A DNA stretch of 64,000 bases. Source: Sideroxydans sp. (lineage in GTDB: Bacteria; Pseudomonadota; Gammaproteobacteria; Burkholderiales; Gallionellaceae). The DNA lies in NCBI GenBank assembly GCA_024636935.1, contig JAGXGC010000027.1, forward strand, positions 1-64,000. Direction: 5' to 3'. Of the stretch, positions 42,973-55,463 are shown piece by piece (position 1 is the stretch's first letter; every line of letters starts with the position of its first letter). A program made the position numbers and the translations under genes. A model generated the notes under the pieces. The model made no database searches. It worked only from the letters and a program-made list of their open reading frames with translations, and was not told where the DNA came from.

Positions 42973-44133
42973 TCAGTCCGCCTGTTTACGCAGGAAAGAC
43001 GGAATATCCAGAGTCTCGACACCGGACTGCTTCATCGCCTCAACTGCTTCACGATGACGCCCGCTACGCATTACGGCCGGCATGTCCAACTCGCTGAAAT
43101 CAACCATAGGCGCATCATGTGTGCCGGTACGCAACTGTGCCTGAGGCACCAAGACAGGACGGGACTGAGGCTTGCGAACCTCGCCCAAACCAGTCGCCAC
43201 GATGGTCACGCGCAATTCGTCGCCCATGTTCTCGTCGAATACGGAACCGACGATAACCGTTGCTTCTGATGCGGCGAACTGGAAACAGTTCATCACCTCA
43301 TGGAACTCTTCCAGAGTGATCTCGCTGCTGGAGGTCACGTTGACCAAAACACCGCGCGCACCGGTCAAATCCACATCTTCCAGCAGCGGGCTGGCGATTG
43401 CCTGCTCTGCAGCACGCTGTGCACGGTTTTCACCGGATGCCACGGCAGACCCCATCATCGCCATACCGTTCTCTGACATCACTGTGCATACGTCGGCAAA
43501 GTCCACGTTAATCATGCCCGGCACATTGATGACTTCTGCGATTCCAGCTACCGCGCCATGCAGCACCCCGTTGGATGCCGTATAGGCTGCTGGCATGGTC
43601 GTCTTGCCACCCAGGACTTCCATCAGCTTTGCATTCGGCACGATGATCAGCGAATCGACATAAGCAGCCAATTCTTCGATACCCTGCTGCGCGATCGCCA
43701 TACGCTTGCCTTCGAACACGAACGGCTTGGTTACCACAGCGACCGTGAGGATGCCCATCTCCTTGGCCACCTGCGCCACGATAGGAGCAGCTCCAGTTCC
43801 TGTACCTCCCCCCATGCCAGCGGTGATGAACACCATGTTCGCGCCATCGATAATCTCGGCGATGCGTTCACGATCCTCTTCAGCTGCAGCTTGACCGATC
43901 TGTGGCTTGGCACCTGCACCGAGACCCTTTGTCAGCGCAGAACCGATCTGCAACTGAACACGTGCCTTGCTGCGCTTCAATGCTTGCGCATCAGTATTGA
44001 TGGTAATGAACTCGACACCTTGCACACCCTGTTCGATCATATGATCGACCGCATTGCCGCCGCAGCCGCCCACGCCCACCACCTTGATCACCGCGCCTTG
44101 CGGTTGTGCATCCAAAAGTTCGAAAGCCATCAT
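42973..44133 (-). CDS. ftsZ: cell division protein FtsZ
   Basis: IKVVGVGGCGGNAVDHMI; AGMGGGTGTGAAPIVAQVAKE tubulin signature; C-terminal TLDIPSFLRKQAD. Confidence 0.98.
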   Translation of the reverse strand: MMAFELLDAQPQGAVIKVVGVGGCGGNAVDHMIEQGVQGVEFITINTDAQALKRSKARVQLQIGSALTKGLGAGAKPQIGQAAAEEDRERIAEIIDGANMVFITAGMGGGTGTGAAPIVAQVAKEMGILTVAVVTKPFVFEGKRMAIAQQGIEELAAYVDSLIIVPNAKLMEVLGGKTTMPAAYTASNGVLHGAVAGIAEVINVPGMINVDFADVCTVMSENGMAMMGSAVASGENRAQRAAEQAIASPLLEDVDLTGARGVLVNVTSSSEITLEEFHEVMNCFQFAASEATVIVGSVFDENMGDELRVTIVATGLGEVRKPQSRPVLVPQAQLRTGTHDAPMVDFSELDMPAVMRSGRHREAVEAMKQSGVETLDIPSFLRKQAD

Positions 44134-44199
44134 TTTTCTCCTTAAAGTTGATAACAAATAATTAATACAAAACCGACCATTTCCACAGCACGCCTACTG

Positions 44200-45429
44200 C
44201 TAAAAATTCCCTTTGAACCAATCTTTCATCTTTTCCAGCACATCATTGAACGAACCCGTACCCACTCTGGACACTTCATGGCGCTGGTGACGCTCCAGTC
44301 CGTACACCAACAGACCTACCCCCGTCGCATAACGCGGAGTCTTAACTACAGCCGACAGCCCGCCGATATTGCGCGGCAAACCCAAGCGCACCGGTAGGTG
44401 GAATATCTCTTCACCCAACTCGACCATTCCCTGCATGGCGCCACTACCGCCGGTGATAACAATCCCGGACGAAAGCAGATCTTCAAAACCGCTACGACGA
44501 ATCTCGGTCTGTACCAGCGAATACAACTCTTCCACGCGCGGCTCGATCACCTCGGCCAATGTCTGTCGCGACAACATGCGCGCACTTCGCTCACCCACGC
44601 CGGGAACCTCGATTGGCGCATCGTTCGCCAGCTGGCGCAGCGCACAGCCATACTTGATCTTGATATCTTCCGCATCCTTGGTCGGTGTGCGCAAAGCCAT
44701 CGCGATGTCGTTGGTGATCTGGTCACCCGCGATGGGGATCACAGCTGTGTGCCGAATCGCACCACCGGTGAAGATCGCCACATCGGTAGTGCCACCGCCG
44801 ATATCCACCAAGCACACGCCCAGTTCCCGCTCATCATCAGCCAGCACCGCTTTGCTCGACGCCAGTGGCTGCAGGATCATGTCTTCGACTTCCAGTCCGC
44901 AGCGATGAATGCATTTCAAGATGTTCTGCACTGCCGATACCGCACCGGTCACGATGTGTATTTCCACTTCCAGACGCATGCCGCTCATGCCCATCGGTTT
45001 TTTGATGCCACTCTGCCCGTCGATGCTGAACTCCTGCTCCAGGATGTGCAGAATCTGCTGATCGCCCGGCAGGCTGATCGAACTGGCGGTCTCGATGGCG
45101 CGCACCACATCGGTATGCGCCACTTCCTTGTCCTTGATCTTGATCATGCCGTGCGCATTCGAGCTACGGATATGGCCGCCCGCAATACCTGTATAGACAT
45201 GCTTGATCTTGCAGTCCGCCATCAGCTCTGCTTCCTGCAGCGCTTGTTGGATGGCCCCCACCGTGGCATCGATGTTCACCACCATGCCTTTTTTCATGCC
45301 TGAAGATTGATGCATGCCGGCACCGATCACTTCCAACGTACCTTCCGCCGTCACCTCTGCCACGATGCACGCGATCTTCGACGTGCCGATATCCAGACCC
45401 ACGACCAGATTTTTACTCTCTTTGCTCAT
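44200..45429 (-). CDS. ftsA: cell division protein FtsA
   Basis: LVVGLDIGTSKIACIVAEV; VCLVDIGGGTTDVAIFTGG. Confidence 0.97.
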   Translation of the reverse strand: MSKESKNLVVGLDIGTSKIACIVAEVTAEGTLEVIGAGMHQSSGMKKGMVVNIDATVGAIQQALQEAELMADCKIKHVYTGIAGGHIRSSNAHGMIKIKDKEVAHTDVVRAIETASSISLPGDQQILHILEQEFSIDGQSGIKKPMGMSGMRLEVEIHIVTGAVSAVQNILKCIHRCGLEVEDMILQPLASSKAVLADDERELGVCLVDIGGGTTDVAIFTGGAIRHTAVIPIAGDQITNDIAMALRTPTKDAEDIKIKYGCALRQLANDAPIEVPGVGERSARMLSRQTLAEVIEPRVEELYSLVQTEIRRSGFEDLLSSGIVITGGSGAMQGMVELGEEIFHLPVRLGLPRNIGGLSAVVKTPRYATGVGLLVYGLERHQRHEVSRVGTGSFNDVLEKMKDWFKGNF

Positions 45430-45448
45430 CACCTTCTCCTGATCACCC

Positions 45449-46153
45449 TTATGCCGCGCCAAGCGGCGGCTGCACCGCGAATCCATTTCGATAGCGCAAA
45501 TCAATGCGCCGTGCATTCGGCATGCGCACCGCGACGCTATATGGGAATACCTTAACGAAACGTGCCAATCTTTCGCGCATCGCTTCGCGCCCCAGCGCGA
45601 TCTCCATGCCATCGTCCAACTTGGCTTGCCAAGCCATGCGCGGCGATAGTGTTAGTTGCACGATGTGCCGTTGCAGCGGCAACAACTCCTCCTCCAACTC
45701 ACCGAACATTCGCGCCACCACCAACGAATTCTCCTGCTCTGCAAAGAAAGCGGGCAACTGTTCATCAGCCTGCGCCTCGAACACCTCACCATAGCTATTC
45801 ACCAAGGCTGTCTTGTTCCAACGCGCCAATGCAACGTGCTCTTCCAGATTCACTTCCAGCTGCCATGGAAATTTGCGCCGTACACTCACCGAGCGCACCC
45901 AAGGCAATTGTTGGAAAGCGGCACGCGTCTGCACCAGATCGATCGTGAAAAAGTTGCCGCGTATCTGATCCCGAACCACCTCTTCCAACTGAGCCTTCGC
46001 TATCCGTTGTGGCGTTGCAGTCAACACCACCGCCTGCAATGAGAAAGCCGGCAACTGCGACACATAGCGCAACAGTCCGTACACAATCAGCAGCGCGCTG
46101 AAAATGAACAACACATTGGCGACACCGCGCAACAGATGCGTGTTATCCCACAT
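45449..46153 (-). CDS. ftsQ: cell division protein FtsQ
   Basis: POTRA/FtsQ pattern, [31 protein letters not shown]; position in dcw cluster. Confidence 0.94.
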   Translation of the reverse strand: MWDNTHLLRGVANVLFIFSALLIVYGLLRYVSQLPAFSLQAVVLTATPQRIAKAQLEEVVRDQIRGNFFTIDLVQTRAAFQQLPWVRSVSVRRKFPWQLEVNLEEHVALARWNKTALVNSYGEVFEAQADEQLPAFFAEQENSLVVARMFGELEEELLPLQRHIVQLTLSPRMAWQAKLDDGMEIALGREAMRERLARFVKVFPYSVAVRMPNARRIDLRYRNGFAVQPPLGAA

Positions 46154-47054
46154 GCGCACCCTCCAATATCTGCACCACCAGTTGTTCGAAACTGATACCT
46201 GCCTGACGTGCTGCCATAGGCACCAGACTGTGATCTGTCATGCCGGGCGCAGTGTTCACTTCCAGCAGATACATCTTGCCGTCCTCTCCGCGGAGAAAAT
46301 CCACACGTCCCCAACCTTGGCCGCCAATCAATTGGAACCCCAGTTGCGCCATGTGTTGCATCTCCGCTTCCTGCTCTGCATCTAGGCCGCAGGGGCACAG
46401 GTAACGGGTGTCGTCGCGCAGATATTTCGCTTCGTAATCGTAAAACTCACCCGCAGGTTCGATCTTGATCGCAGGCAATGCTTTGCCGTTCAGAATCGCC
46501 ACCGTGTATTCACCACCACTCATAAAGCTTTCTGCAATCACCACCTTGTCATGCTTGGCTGCTTCGGCGTACGCGGCTGGCAATGCTTCTACCGTTTTGA
46601 CCTTGATCACACCGACACTGCTACCTTCGCTTGCCGGCTTCATAAACAATGGCAGATCAAGGTGTTCCGCTACGGCATTCCAATCGGTCGGTGCAGTCAG
46701 TGCTTCGTATTCCGGGATTGGCAAACCAGCCGCCTGCCAGATCAACTTGCTGCGCCATTTATCCATACCAATGGCCGAAGCCATCACGCCGCTGCCGGTG
46801 TAGGGGATACCCATCAGTTCCAGCGCGCCCTGTACCGTACCGTCCTCACCGAAACGTCCGTGCAACATCATGAACACGCGATCGAACTTTTCGGTCTTCA
46901 ATTCCGACAATTCTCGCTCGGCCGGATCGAACGCATACGCATCCACACCGCTACGCTGCAGCGCAGCCAATACCGCCGCGCCGCTCTTCAGCGACACTTC
47001 GCGCTCTGCCGAACGTCCGCCGAACAACACCGCCACTTTTCCGAAGTTATTCAC
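46143..47054 (-). CDS. ddlB: D-alanine--D-alanine ligase
   Basis: [43 protein letters not shown]. Confidence 0.97.
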   Translation of the reverse strand: MNNFGKVAVLFGGRSAEREVSLKSGAAVLAALQRSGVDAYAFDPAERELSELKTEKFDRVFMMLHGRFGEDGTVQGALELMGIPYTGSGVMASAIGMDKWRSKLIWQAAGLPIPEYEALTAPTDWNAVAEHLDLPLFMKPASEGSSVGVIKVKTVEALPAAYAEAAKHDKVVIAESFMSGGEYTVAILNGKALPAIKIEPAGEFYDYEAKYLRDDTRYLCPCGLDAEQEAEMQHMAQLGFQLIGGQGWGRVDFLRGEDGKMYLLEVNTAPGMTDHSLVPMAARQAGISFEQLVVQILEGAHVG

Positions 47055-47968
47055 TTAGCTTTCTCTCCAACGATCCTTACTTCCGGATGCAGGTTGATGC
47101 CCGTCTGCTTCTGCACCGTCGCTTGCACTTCAATAATCAATTCCTCGATGTCTGCGGCTGTCGCACTGCCTACATTCACGATGAAGTTCGCATGTTTCTC
47201 GGACACCTGCGCACCACCGATGCATTTTCCTTTCAGTCCGCAACCTTCAATCAACTTCGCCGCATGGTTGCCTGTCGGATTCCGGAATACGGAACCCGCA
47301 TTCGGCATTTGCAAAGGTTGGCTGGCACTGCGCTTTTCCATCAGCGCTTTGATATCCTGCTTAGCAGCCTCTACATCGCCCTGCTTCAACTTCAACCATG
47401 CTCCGACAAAGAATTCCTCGCTGTGCTGCTTAAGCGCAACTTGCCGATAAGCGATCTGATATTCCTGTGGCGTGCGCTCGATCAACTCCCCGCTGCGCGT
47501 CAGCACCTGCACACGCTGCACCAAACCCCAGGTTTCACCACCGTAACAACCGGCATTCATGGTCAACATGCCACCCAAGGTGCCAGGGATGCCGACGAAA
47601 AATTCAGCGCCACACAAGTTATTATTCGCGGCAAAACGCGCCAACTTCGCACCCGGCACACCGGCTTGCACATAGATCAGTCCATCTTCCATGCGCAGCT
47701 CTGTCAACGCGCCCACCATCAACAGCACAGTGCCGCGATAACCGCCGTCGCGCACCAACAGATTGCTGCCCAAGCCGACTGCCATCAACGGTTCGTCCGC
47801 CGGAACCTGTTGCAGAAATACTCGCATGTCAGCCAGATCAGCCGGTTGATACACATGCTGTGCGACACCACCCGCACGCCAGCTCACGTGGCGTGACATC
47901 GGTTCGTTATGGAGTAACTCTCCACGCAGAACTTCTGTATTGAACTGTGTCGGCTCGCTCATCTTCAT
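47051..47968 (-). CDS. murB: UDP-N-acetylmuramate dehydrogenase
   Basis: [62 protein letters not shown]. Confidence 0.97.
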   Translation of the reverse strand: MKMSEPTQFNTEVLRGELLHNEPMSRHVSWRAGGVAQHVYQPADLADMRVFLQQVPADEPLMAVGLGSNLLVRDGGYRGTVLLMVGALTELRMEDGLIYVQAGVPGAKLARFAANNNLCGAEFFVGIPGTLGGMLTMNAGCYGGETWGLVQRVQVLTRSGELIERTPQEYQIAYRQVALKQHSEEFFVGAWLKLKQGDVEAAKQDIKALMEKRSASQPLQMPNAGSVFRNPTGNHAAKLIEGCGLKGKCIGGAQVSEKHANFIVNVGSATAADIEELIIEVQATVQKQTGINLHPEVRIVGEKAK

Positions 47969-49383
47969 TTGCTTGTCAGTTTCACCACTTGGCTCGGCAC
48001 AGTGCCGATAGTCCCAGCGCCCATGTTCAACACTACATCTCCATCCATCGCCATCTGCATGATGGTTTGTGGCATATCAGCGATGTTCTCCACGAAAACA
48101 GCATTGGTCTGCCCCGCCACGCGCAAGGCATGCATCAGTGCACGTCCGTCTGCCGCCACGATGGGCGCTTCACCCGCAGCGTAAATATCGGCCAATACCA
48201 ACCCATCCACGCCGGATAGGACTTTGACGAAATCTTCGAACAGGTCGCGTGTACGTGTGTAGCGATGAGGTTGAAATGACAGCACGAGTCGTTTATCTGG
48301 AAAGGCTCCTCGAACTGCAGCTATTGTTGCCTTCATCTCGACCGGATGATGTCCATAATCATCGATTAAAGTGAAGGAGCCACCTGACGGCAACGCGACC
48401 TCACCATAACGCTGCATGCGACGCCCTACGCCCTCGAATTCGGCGAGTGCATCGACGATCGCTGTTGGCTTCACCCCGACCTCAAGACCGACCGCGATCG
48501 CAGCCAGTGCATTGAGCACATTGTGTTCACCCGCAAGGTTCAACGTGATATCCAGATCCAAAGGCTTGCCTTCGTACAGACACTTTTCGTCATGACGACA
48601 TTGCGCGGTGAAGCGCATCTTGCCGCCCTCGTGTCGCACATTCACCGCGCGAATCTGCGCTTCTTCGCTCATTCCGTATGTCGTTACCGGCTTGCTGATG
48701 CGCGGCAATATCTCGCGTATGTTTTCATCATCAACACACAACATGGCACGACCATAGAAAGGCAGGCGCTCAAGGAAATCAACGAACGCTTGCTTCAATT
48801 TATTGAAGTCATGCCCGTAAGTTTCCATGTGGTCGGCATCTATGTTGGTGACCACGGCTAGGATTGGAGTAAGGTGCAGGAATGACGCATCCGATTCATC
48901 TGCCTCGGCCACGATGAACTCCCCGGTACCCAAACGCGCATTCGCGCCGCTGCTATTCAATCGACCACCGATGACGAAGGTTGGATCGAAACCACCCTTT
49001 GCCAATATGCTAGCGACCAGCGAAGTGGTGGTTGTCTTGCCGTGCGTCCCTGCTACCGCGATGCCCTGACGCAGGCGCATCAATTCAGCCAACATCACTG
49101 CGCGAGGCACAACAGGAATCTTTTGTTCGCGCGCTGCCAGCACTTCTGGGTTATCCGCTTTGACTGCGGTAGAAGTCACCACCGCATCCGCATCGCGCAG
49201 ATTCTTTGCATCGTGCCCCTGTGTGATCTCGGCGCCCAGATCGCGCAAGCGCGTGATGACGGTGCTTTCTGCCAGGTCGGAACCGCTCACCTTAAAACCC
49301 AGGTTGAGCATCACTTCCGCGATGCCGTTCATACCGGAGCCGCCGATACCTACGAAGTGGATGTTTTTGACTTTATGTTTCAT
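47965..49383 (-). CDS. murC: UDP-N-acetylmuramate--L-alanine ligase
   Basis: [56 protein letters not shown]. Confidence 0.98.
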   Translation of the reverse strand: MKHKVKNIHFVGIGGSGMNGIAEVMLNLGFKVSGSDLAESTVITRLRDLGAEITQGHDAKNLRDADAVVTSTAVKADNPEVLAAREQKIPVVPRAVMLAELMRLRQGIAVAGTHGKTTTTSLVASILAKGGFDPTFVIGGRLNSSGANARLGTGEFIVAEADESDASFLHLTPILAVVTNIDADHMETYGHDFNKLKQAFVDFLERLPFYGRAMLCVDDENIREILPRISKPVTTYGMSEEAQIRAVNVRHEGGKMRFTAQCRHDEKCLYEGKPLDLDITLNLAGEHNVLNALAAIAVGLEVGVKPTAIVDALAEFEGVGRRMQRYGEVALPSGGSFTLIDDYGHHPVEMKATIAAVRGAFPDKRLVLSFQPHRYTRTRDLFEDFVKVLSGVDGLVLADIYAAGEAPIVAADGRALMHALRVAGQTNAVFVENIADMPQTIMQMAMDGDVVLNMGAGTIGTVPSQVVKLTSK

Positions 49384-49389
49384 ATCTTT

Positions 49390-50451
49390 TTATCCCGCTA
49401 AGGCAGCGCAAACATGCGCTACTTGTTGTGTCGCATCCGGCTTAGCCAGACAGCGTGCGGCTTGCGCCATCACCATCAGTTTTTCTCTATCCAGTTCACG
49501 CAGCAGTTGCGCCAACTTTTCTGCATTGAGTTCTTTTTGCGGCAACAGAATCGCCGCCCCTTGCTCGCTCAAAAAGCGCGCATTGTGGGTTTGGTGATCG
49601 TCCACTGCGAACGGGAACGGCACCAACACACTGGCCACGCCTGCCGCCGCCAACTCGGCGATAGTTAGCGCACCCGCGCGACAGATCACCACGTCGGCCT
49701 GTGCATACTGATTCGCCATGTCATCAAGGAAGGGGCGCACATCTGCTTGCACACCGGCTTGTGTGTACAACTGCTGCACCACTTCGAAATGTTTTTTTCC
49801 GGTTTGGTGGATCACCTGTGGTCGCACATCCGCACCCATCATCGCCAACGCCTTGGGCAGAGTCTCGTTCAATACCTGCGCACCCAGACTGCCACCCACA
49901 ACCAACACGTTCAGCTTGCCGCTGCGTCCAGCGAAGCGCACCTGCGGTGCCGGCAATACTGCGATGTCGGCACGTACTGGATTGCCACTCCACTCTGTAC
50001 CTTTCAGCACATCGGGGAATCCGCTCAGCACGTGTGAGGCTAGTTTTGCTAGCACCTTGTTGCTCATACCCGCGATGGAGTTCTGCTCGTGTATTACCAA
50101 CGGACGACGCAGAAATGCCGCCATCAATCCGCCAGGCATCGTGATGTAGCCGCCCATGCCCAGCACCACATCGGGACGATGGCGCAGGATCGCTACCGCA
50201 CTTTGCCCCAGTGCACGCATCAAGGTGAACGGCAGTGTCAGCAAGCGCAGCAGTCCTTTTCCCCGAACTCCAGCGAACTTCACCCATGCCACCGGATAAC
50301 CATGCTTCGGTACCAGCTCAGCTTCCATGCTGTTCGGTGCACCCAGCCAGACCACATTCCAGTTCTGCGCACGCAATGCATCAGCCACGGCCAAACCCGG
50401 GTAGATGTGCCCGCCGGTGCCGCCTGCCATGATCAGAATGGTCCTGCTCAT
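49390..50451 (-). CDS. murG: UDP-N-acetylglucosamine transferase MurG
   Basis: [59 protein letters not shown]. Confidence 0.98.
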   Translation of the reverse strand: MSRTILIMAGGTGGHIYPGLAVADALRAQNWNVVWLGAPNSMEAELVPKHGYPVAWVKFAGVRGKGLLRLLTLPFTLMRALGQSAVAILRHRPDVVLGMGGYITMPGGLMAAFLRRPLVIHEQNSIAGMSNKVLAKLASHVLSGFPDVLKGTEWSGNPVRADIAVLPAPQVRFAGRSGKLNVLVVGGSLGAQVLNETLPKALAMMGADVRPQVIHQTGKKHFEVVQQLYTQAGVQADVRPFLDDMANQYAQADVVICRAGALTIAELAAAGVASVLVPFPFAVDDHQTHNARFLSEQGAAILLPQKELNAEKLAQLLRELDREKLMVMAQAARCLAKPDATQQVAHVCAALAG

Positions 50452-51611
50452 ATCGGCAACCCTCGTGCGACGCGTCTATTCTCGTAGTCGATACGCAACA
50501 GCACTGCGATGGCAACCATGTTCACCACCACACCGCTACCACCGAAACTCAGGAAGGGCAACGTCAATCCTTTGGTCGGCAACACCCCCATGTTCACGCC
50601 GATGTTTATCATCGCCTGCACACCCAGCCATACGGCGATGCCCTGCGCGACCAGTGCGGGATAGAGACGATCTGACATCGCAGCCTGGCGACCGATCGCG
50701 AATGCACGCACGATCAACCAGCCGAACAAAAACAGCACTGCAGTCACGCCGAACAGACCCAGCTCTTCAGCGATCACTGCCAGCAAGAAGTCGGTATGCG
50801 CTTCCGGCAGGTAGAACAGTTTCTCCACGCTGCCGCCCAAGCCGACACCCAACCATTCGCCGCGTCCGAAGGCGATCAAGGCGTGACTCAACTGGTAGCC
50901 CTTGCCGTATGGATCGGACCAGGGATCAAGGAAACCCAGCACGCGCTGCATACGATATTCAGATGAGAAGATGAGTGCAGCGAAGGCCAGCGGCAGTGCG
51001 ATGGATAACGCACCAAAGATCTTCAGATTGAAACCGCCCAGCCACAGCATGCCCATCGCTATCGCGCAGATCACCACGAAGGCGCCCATGTCAGGCTCCA
51101 ACAGGAGCAACGCACCGACCAGCGCCATCACCCCAAACATAGGCACGAAGGACTGCACGAAGTGGTGGCGCACCGCACCTTTGCGCACGGCATAGTCGGC
51201 TGCGTACAACACCGCGAACAGCTTCATCAATTCGGAGGGTTGCATATTGAATACGAACAGCGATATCCAGCGACGGCTACCGTTCACCGATTTACCAATG
51301 CCCGGGATCAAAACCAGAATCAACAACACCACACCAGCCATGAACAATATCGGCGCATATTTCTGCCATTTCTGCGTAGGTACTTGAAATGCGATCACCG
51401 CCACTACCAGACCTATCGTCATGAACATACCGTGGCGCACCAGATAGTAGGTCGCTTGATGGCCGGTGTAGCGGCCTGCTTCTGCGGTGGCGATGGAGGC
51501 GGAGTACACCATCACCAAACCGATGGCGAGTAACGCTGTGATCACCCATGTCAACACGGTGTCGTATTCGGCCATATAGCGGCGCGGGGCGTTCAGTGCC
51601 GTGTTCAGCAT
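50448..51611 (-). CDS. ftsW: peptidoglycan glycosyltransferase FtsW
   Basis: SEDS protein: [42 protein letters not shown]. Confidence 0.97.
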   Translation of the reverse strand: MLNTALNAPRRYMAEYDTVLTWVITALLAIGLVMVYSASIATAEAGRYTGHQATYYLVRHGMFMTIGLVVAVIAFQVPTQKWQKYAPILFMAGVVLLILVLIPGIGKSVNGSRRWISLFVFNMQPSELMKLFAVLYAADYAVRKGAVRHHFVQSFVPMFGVMALVGALLLLEPDMGAFVVICAIAMGMLWLGGFNLKIFGALSIALPLAFAALIFSSEYRMQRVLGFLDPWSDPYGKGYQLSHALIAFGRGEWLGVGLGGSVEKLFYLPEAHTDFLLAVIAEELGLFGVTAVLFLFGWLIVRAFAIGRQAAMSDRLYPALVAQGIAVWLGVQAMINIGVNMGVLPTKGLTLPFLSFGGSGVVVNMVAIAVLLRIDYENRRVARGLPI

Positions 51612-52987
51612 TTCGCCTCCGCTTGCAATTTATTGACTGCCGCAATGAATACTTCCGCGCGATGCAAGTAATTGCGGTACATATCGAAGCTGGCACACGC
51701 AGGCGACATCAGTACGGCATCTCCGCGTTGCGCATTGGCGGTTGCGATACGCACGGCCTCATCCATATCACTAGCATTCAGTATCGGCTTCCCACACCCA
51801 TCAATAGCGCTTGCGATCAACTGTGCATCACGACCGATCAATACCACGGCGCGTGCATGTTTCTCGACAGCCAGTTTCAGCGGCGAGAAATCCTGTCCTT
51901 TGCCATCACCACCCAAGATGACGACTGCTTGTTTTCCCAAACCATTCAGCGCAGCTTCGGTTGCGCCGACGTTGGTGCCTTTGGAATCGTCGTAATAAGT
52001 GATGCCGTTCACTTGCGTCACTTCTTCCACGCGATGCGGCAATCCTTTGAATGCGCGCAGCGCTGAAACCAGCGGCGCCAACGGTAGTTCGAGTGCGCGA
52101 CACAAAGCCAACGCAGCCAATGCATTTGCCACATTGTGTAAACCGGCCACTTGCAATTCATCGGTCCGCATCACTTTCTGTGCGCCTTGCATCAACCAAG
52201 TAATCGCGCCTTCTTTGCTGATACCCCAATCTTGTTCGCTACTCGGCGGCGTCAATCCAAAGGTCACTTGGCGACGCCCAGCCAACCCCATCGCGGCACT
52301 TCGCACATCATCGCGATTCAACACCTGCACACCGTTGCCCTTGAACACACGCGTCTTCGCGGCGGCATACAAATCCATATTGTTCGCATAACGATCCAAA
52401 TGGTCTTCGCTCACATTGAGCACCACGGCCGCGTCGGCATCCAGCGTATGCGTCGTCTCTAATTGGAAGCTGGACAGCTCCAACACCCAGGCTTGCGGCT
52501 GGTGTCCACCTCGTTCGCGCAATGCATCCAATACTGCTGGCGAGATATTTCCTGCCACTTGAGCATCCAGCCCGGCAGCGGCGCACATTGCACCCACCAT
52601 ACTGGTCGTTGTCGTCTTGCCGTTGGCACCGGTGATGGCGATGACTTTCGGTTTCGGTTGCGCATCTGCGATCTGCTGCGCCAGCAATTCAATGTCCCCC
52701 TCAACCGGAATGCCGTGTGCAACAGCGCGCTGAACGAATGGTTCGAACATCGGCACGCCGGGACTGATCGCTATGCGGTCAATGTCTTTCAGCAGCGAAT
52801 CATCGAATACACCGCAGTGCAACTCAGCCTGCGGCATTTCGCTGCGCAATGTCGCTATACCCGGCGGCTCGTTGCGACTATCGGCCACGCGCAGACGCGC
52901 GCCCTGCGCGTGCAGATAACGCGCAAGCGACAACCCGGTCTCACCGAGACCGAGTATCAGCACCGATTTGTCGCGCAAAGTTGTCAT
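51605..52987 (-). CDS. murD: UDP-N-acetylmuramoylalanine--D-glutamate ligase
   Basis: [54 protein letters not shown]; start trimmed from the longer ORF. Confidence 0.97.
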   Translation of the reverse strand: MTTLRDKSVLILGLGETGLSLARYLHAQGARLRVADSRNEPPGIATLRSEMPQAELHCGVFDDSLLKDIDRIAISPGVPMFEPFVQRAVAHGIPVEGDIELLAQQIADAQPKPKVIAITGANGKTTTTSMVGAMCAAAGLDAQVAGNISPAVLDALRERGGHQPQAWVLELSSFQLETTHTLDADAAVVLNVSEDHLDRYANNMDLYAAAKTRVFKGNGVQVLNRDDVRSAAMGLAGRRQVTFGLTPPSSEQDWGISKEGAITWLMQGAQKVMRTDELQVAGLHNVANALAALALCRALELPLAPLVSALRAFKGLPHRVEEVTQVNGITYYDDSKGTNVGATEAALNGLGKQAVVILGGDGKGQDFSPLKLAVEKHARAVVLIGRDAQLIASAIDGCGKPILNASDMDEAVRIATANAQRGDAVLMSPACASFDMYRNYLHRAEVFIAAVNKLQAEAKC

Positions 52988-54087
52988 CTCAGTTTGAGTG
53001 TCGACAGTCCAATTAGTACCAACATCATTGTGATGATCCAGAAACGCACCACCACCTGCGTCTCCTTCCAGCCCTTTTGTTCGAAGTGGTGATGCAACGG
53101 CGCCATCAACAAGATGCGGCGTCCGGTGCCTGTCTTCCACTTGGTGTATTTGAAGTAACTCACTTGCATCATCACCGACACTGCCTCCACCACGAACACT
53201 CCGCCCATGATGAACAACACCAGCTCCTGGCGAATGATCACCGCCACCGCGCCCAATGCTGCGCCCAGCGCTAACGCACCGACGTCGCCCATGAATACTT
53301 CTGCGGGATAAGCGTTGAACCACAGGAAGGCCAAGCCAGCTCCGGCGATGGCGGCGCAAAACACTGCCAGTTCGCTGGCGCCGGGAATCGAAGGTTCACC
53401 CAGATATTTGGAGAACTCGGCGTGACCGGCTACATAGGCAAAGATCGCCAAGGCTGCCGCCACCATCACCGTCGGCATGATGGCTAGACCATCCAGACCG
53501 TCAGTCAGGTTCACTGCATTGCTGCTGCCGACGATGACCAGATAGACCAGTACGATGAAACCGACCATGCCGAGCGGTATGACGAAGTGTTTGAAGAACG
53601 GCACGATGACTTCCGTGTGCTGCGGCAGCGTAGCGTGTGTCCACAGATAGATACCAACCGCCAGCGCGATCAGCGATTGCCAGAACATTTTCGAGCGAGC
53701 CGACAATCCATCCGGATTGCGATTCACTACTTTGCGATAGTCGTCCACCCAGCCGATGGCACCGACACCCAACGTGGTCAGCAACACCACCCATACGTAA
53801 GCATTGTGCAGATCACCCCACAGCAAGGTGGTAATGGCGACCGACATTAGGATCAGCGCACCGCCCATGGTCGGCGTACCGGCTTTCACCAAGTGCGTCT
53901 GCGGGCCATCGCTACGCACCGACTGGCCAATCTTCATCGCGGCCAATTTGCGGATCATCCACGGCCCCAACATGAAGGAAATGATCAGTGCGGTCATCGC
54001 CGACATCACTGCGCGCAGCGTGATGTAATTGAACACGCTAAAAGCGCGTATATCCTGAGATAGCCATTGGGCTAGTGCGAGCAGCAT
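52984..54087 (-). CDS. mraY: phospho-N-acetylmuramoyl-pentapeptide-transferase
   Basis: [68 protein letters not shown]. Confidence 0.98.
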   Translation of the reverse strand: MLLALAQWLSQDIRAFSVFNYITLRAVMSAMTALIISFMLGPWMIRKLAAMKIGQSVRSDGPQTHLVKAGTPTMGGALILMSVAITTLLWGDLHNAYVWVVLLTTLGVGAIGWVDDYRKVVNRNPDGLSARSKMFWQSLIALAVGIYLWTHATLPQHTEVIVPFFKHFVIPLGMVGFIVLVYLVIVGSSNAVNLTDGLDGLAIMPTVMVAAALAIFAYVAGHAEFSKYLGEPSIPGASELAVFCAAIAGAGLAFLWFNAYPAEVFMGDVGALALGAALGAVAVIIRQELVLFIMGGVFVVEAVSVMMQVSYFKYTKWKTGTGRRILLMAPLHHHFEQKGWKETQVVVRFWIITMMLVLIGLSTLKLR

Positions 54088-55463
54088 GTTTCCTCCTGTT
54101 GCAACGCGCAGGCCTGCACCACGCGTTCCATTTTCATGAAGCGCGACCCCTTCACCAGCACCGTGGTCTGCGCATCCAGTTCTTGCTCCAATGATTTCTG
54201 CAATGCTTCGGCATCTGCAAAATGCTTCGCACCTTCGCCGAACTCGCTCACCGCATTCGCGCTCAACCCACCCAATGCGTACAAATGTTCGATTCCCAAC
54301 TCGCGTGCGGCGATGCCGATCTCGCGATGGAACTGCGCCGCATCGATTCCCAGCTCGCCCATATCTCCCAGCACAAAGATGCGCTTGCCATCGGCCTGCG
54401 CCAGCACTTCAAGTGCGGCATGCATAGATGCGGGATTGGCGTTGTAGGTATCGTCGATCAAGGTCGCGCCGTGCCGCGCCTGCTTGCGCTGCAAACGTCC
54501 TGCCACACCGCCGAAACTTTCCAGCGCGCGGACTATGGTTTCCATCGGCACATGCACTGCCAATGCAGCCGTGGCAGCAGCCAGTGCGTTGCGGGCATTG
54601 TGCTCGCCTGGCACTTGCAACAGGGCACGCAACTCCCCTGCCGGAGTATGGGCACGCAACACACCGCCAAATCCTTGTGGCTGCCACTCACCTTTCACTC
54701 CAGCCGGATGCTCCAATGCGAAGTCGAACACGCGATGTTTGTCTGCCAGCGTGCGCCACATGCCTGCATGCGCATCGTCGGCGTTGATGATCGCAGTGCC
54801 ATTGCTTTTCACGCCGGCGAATATCTCGCCTTTGGCACGCGCCACACCTTCAATCGATCCCAGACCTTGCAGATGCGCACCAGTGGCGTTGTTGATCAGC
54901 GCCACATCTGGATGGGCGAGGCGCGACAAGTATTCGATCTCGCCAGCATGGTTCATGCCCATCTCGATCACGGCATAGCGATGATGCTCACGCAGTTTGA
55001 GCAGCGTGAGCGGCATACCGATATCGTTGTTGAAGTTTCCGCGCGTCGCCAGCACCGCTTCACGCCCTGCGTGCGCACCCAAAATCTCGGCCAGCATCTC
55101 TTTCACCGTGGTCTTACCGTTGCTGCCGGTGATAGCGAGCAGCGGGATGTCAAACTGCTTACGCCAGTGCGATGCCAACTTTCCCAGCGCGAGACGCGTG
55201 TCTTCCACGTACAAAATTCTGGATTCTGGATTTTTGTGTTGCGCCAACAATTGTCGGCTGGCTTCATTCACCATTGCGGCGACCGCACCAGCTGCCAGCG
55301 CTTGCGCGACGAACTGTGCGCCATCGAAGTTCTCTCCCTTGAGCGCGATGAACAGATCACCCTGCGCAATGTTGCGCGTGTCGGTAGAAACTGCATCAAA
55401 GCGCACATCCTCGCTTTTCAAGCGAACATGTAATGCGGCTGCAGCTTGCGAGAGCAGCATCAT
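54072..55463 (-). CDS. murF: UDP-N-acetylmuramoyl-tripeptide--D-alanyl-D-alanine ligase
   Basis: [40 protein letters not shown]. Confidence 0.97.
   Translation of the reverse strand: MMLLSQAAAALHVRLKSEDVRFDAVSTDTRNIAQGDLFIALKGENFDGAQFVAQALAAGAVAAMVNEASRQLLAQHKNPESRILYVEDTRLALGKLASHWRKQFDIPLLAITGSNGKTTVKEMLAEILGAHAGREAVLATRGNFNNDIGMPLTLLKLREHHRYAVIEMGMNHAGEIEYLSRLAHPDVALINNATGAHLQGLGSIEGVARAKGEIFAGVKSNGTAIINADDAHAGMWRTLADKHRVFDFALEHPAGVKGEWQPQGFGGVLRAHTPAGELRALLQVPGEHNARNALAAATAALAVHVPMETIVRALESFGGVAGRLQRKQARHGATLIDDTYNANPASMHAALEVLAQADGKRIFVLGDMGELGIDAAQFHREIGIAARELGIEHLYALGGLSANAVSEFGEGAKHFADAEALQKSLEQELDAQTTVLVKGSRFMKMERVVQACALQQEETCCSH

Noticed and set aside
44398-45303. 301-aa plus-strand ORF opposite ftsA
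   Set aside because: Same antisense artefact; ftsA is certain.
51605-53359. Long N-terminal extension of the murD ORF (584 aa)
   Set aside because: First ~124 residues are antisense to mraY sequence and do not resemble MurD; start placed at [13 protein letters not shown] (52987).
54222-55433. 403-aa plus-strand ORF opposite murF
   Set aside because: Antisense shadow, His/Gln/Arg-rich, no family resemblance; murF on the minus strand is certain.
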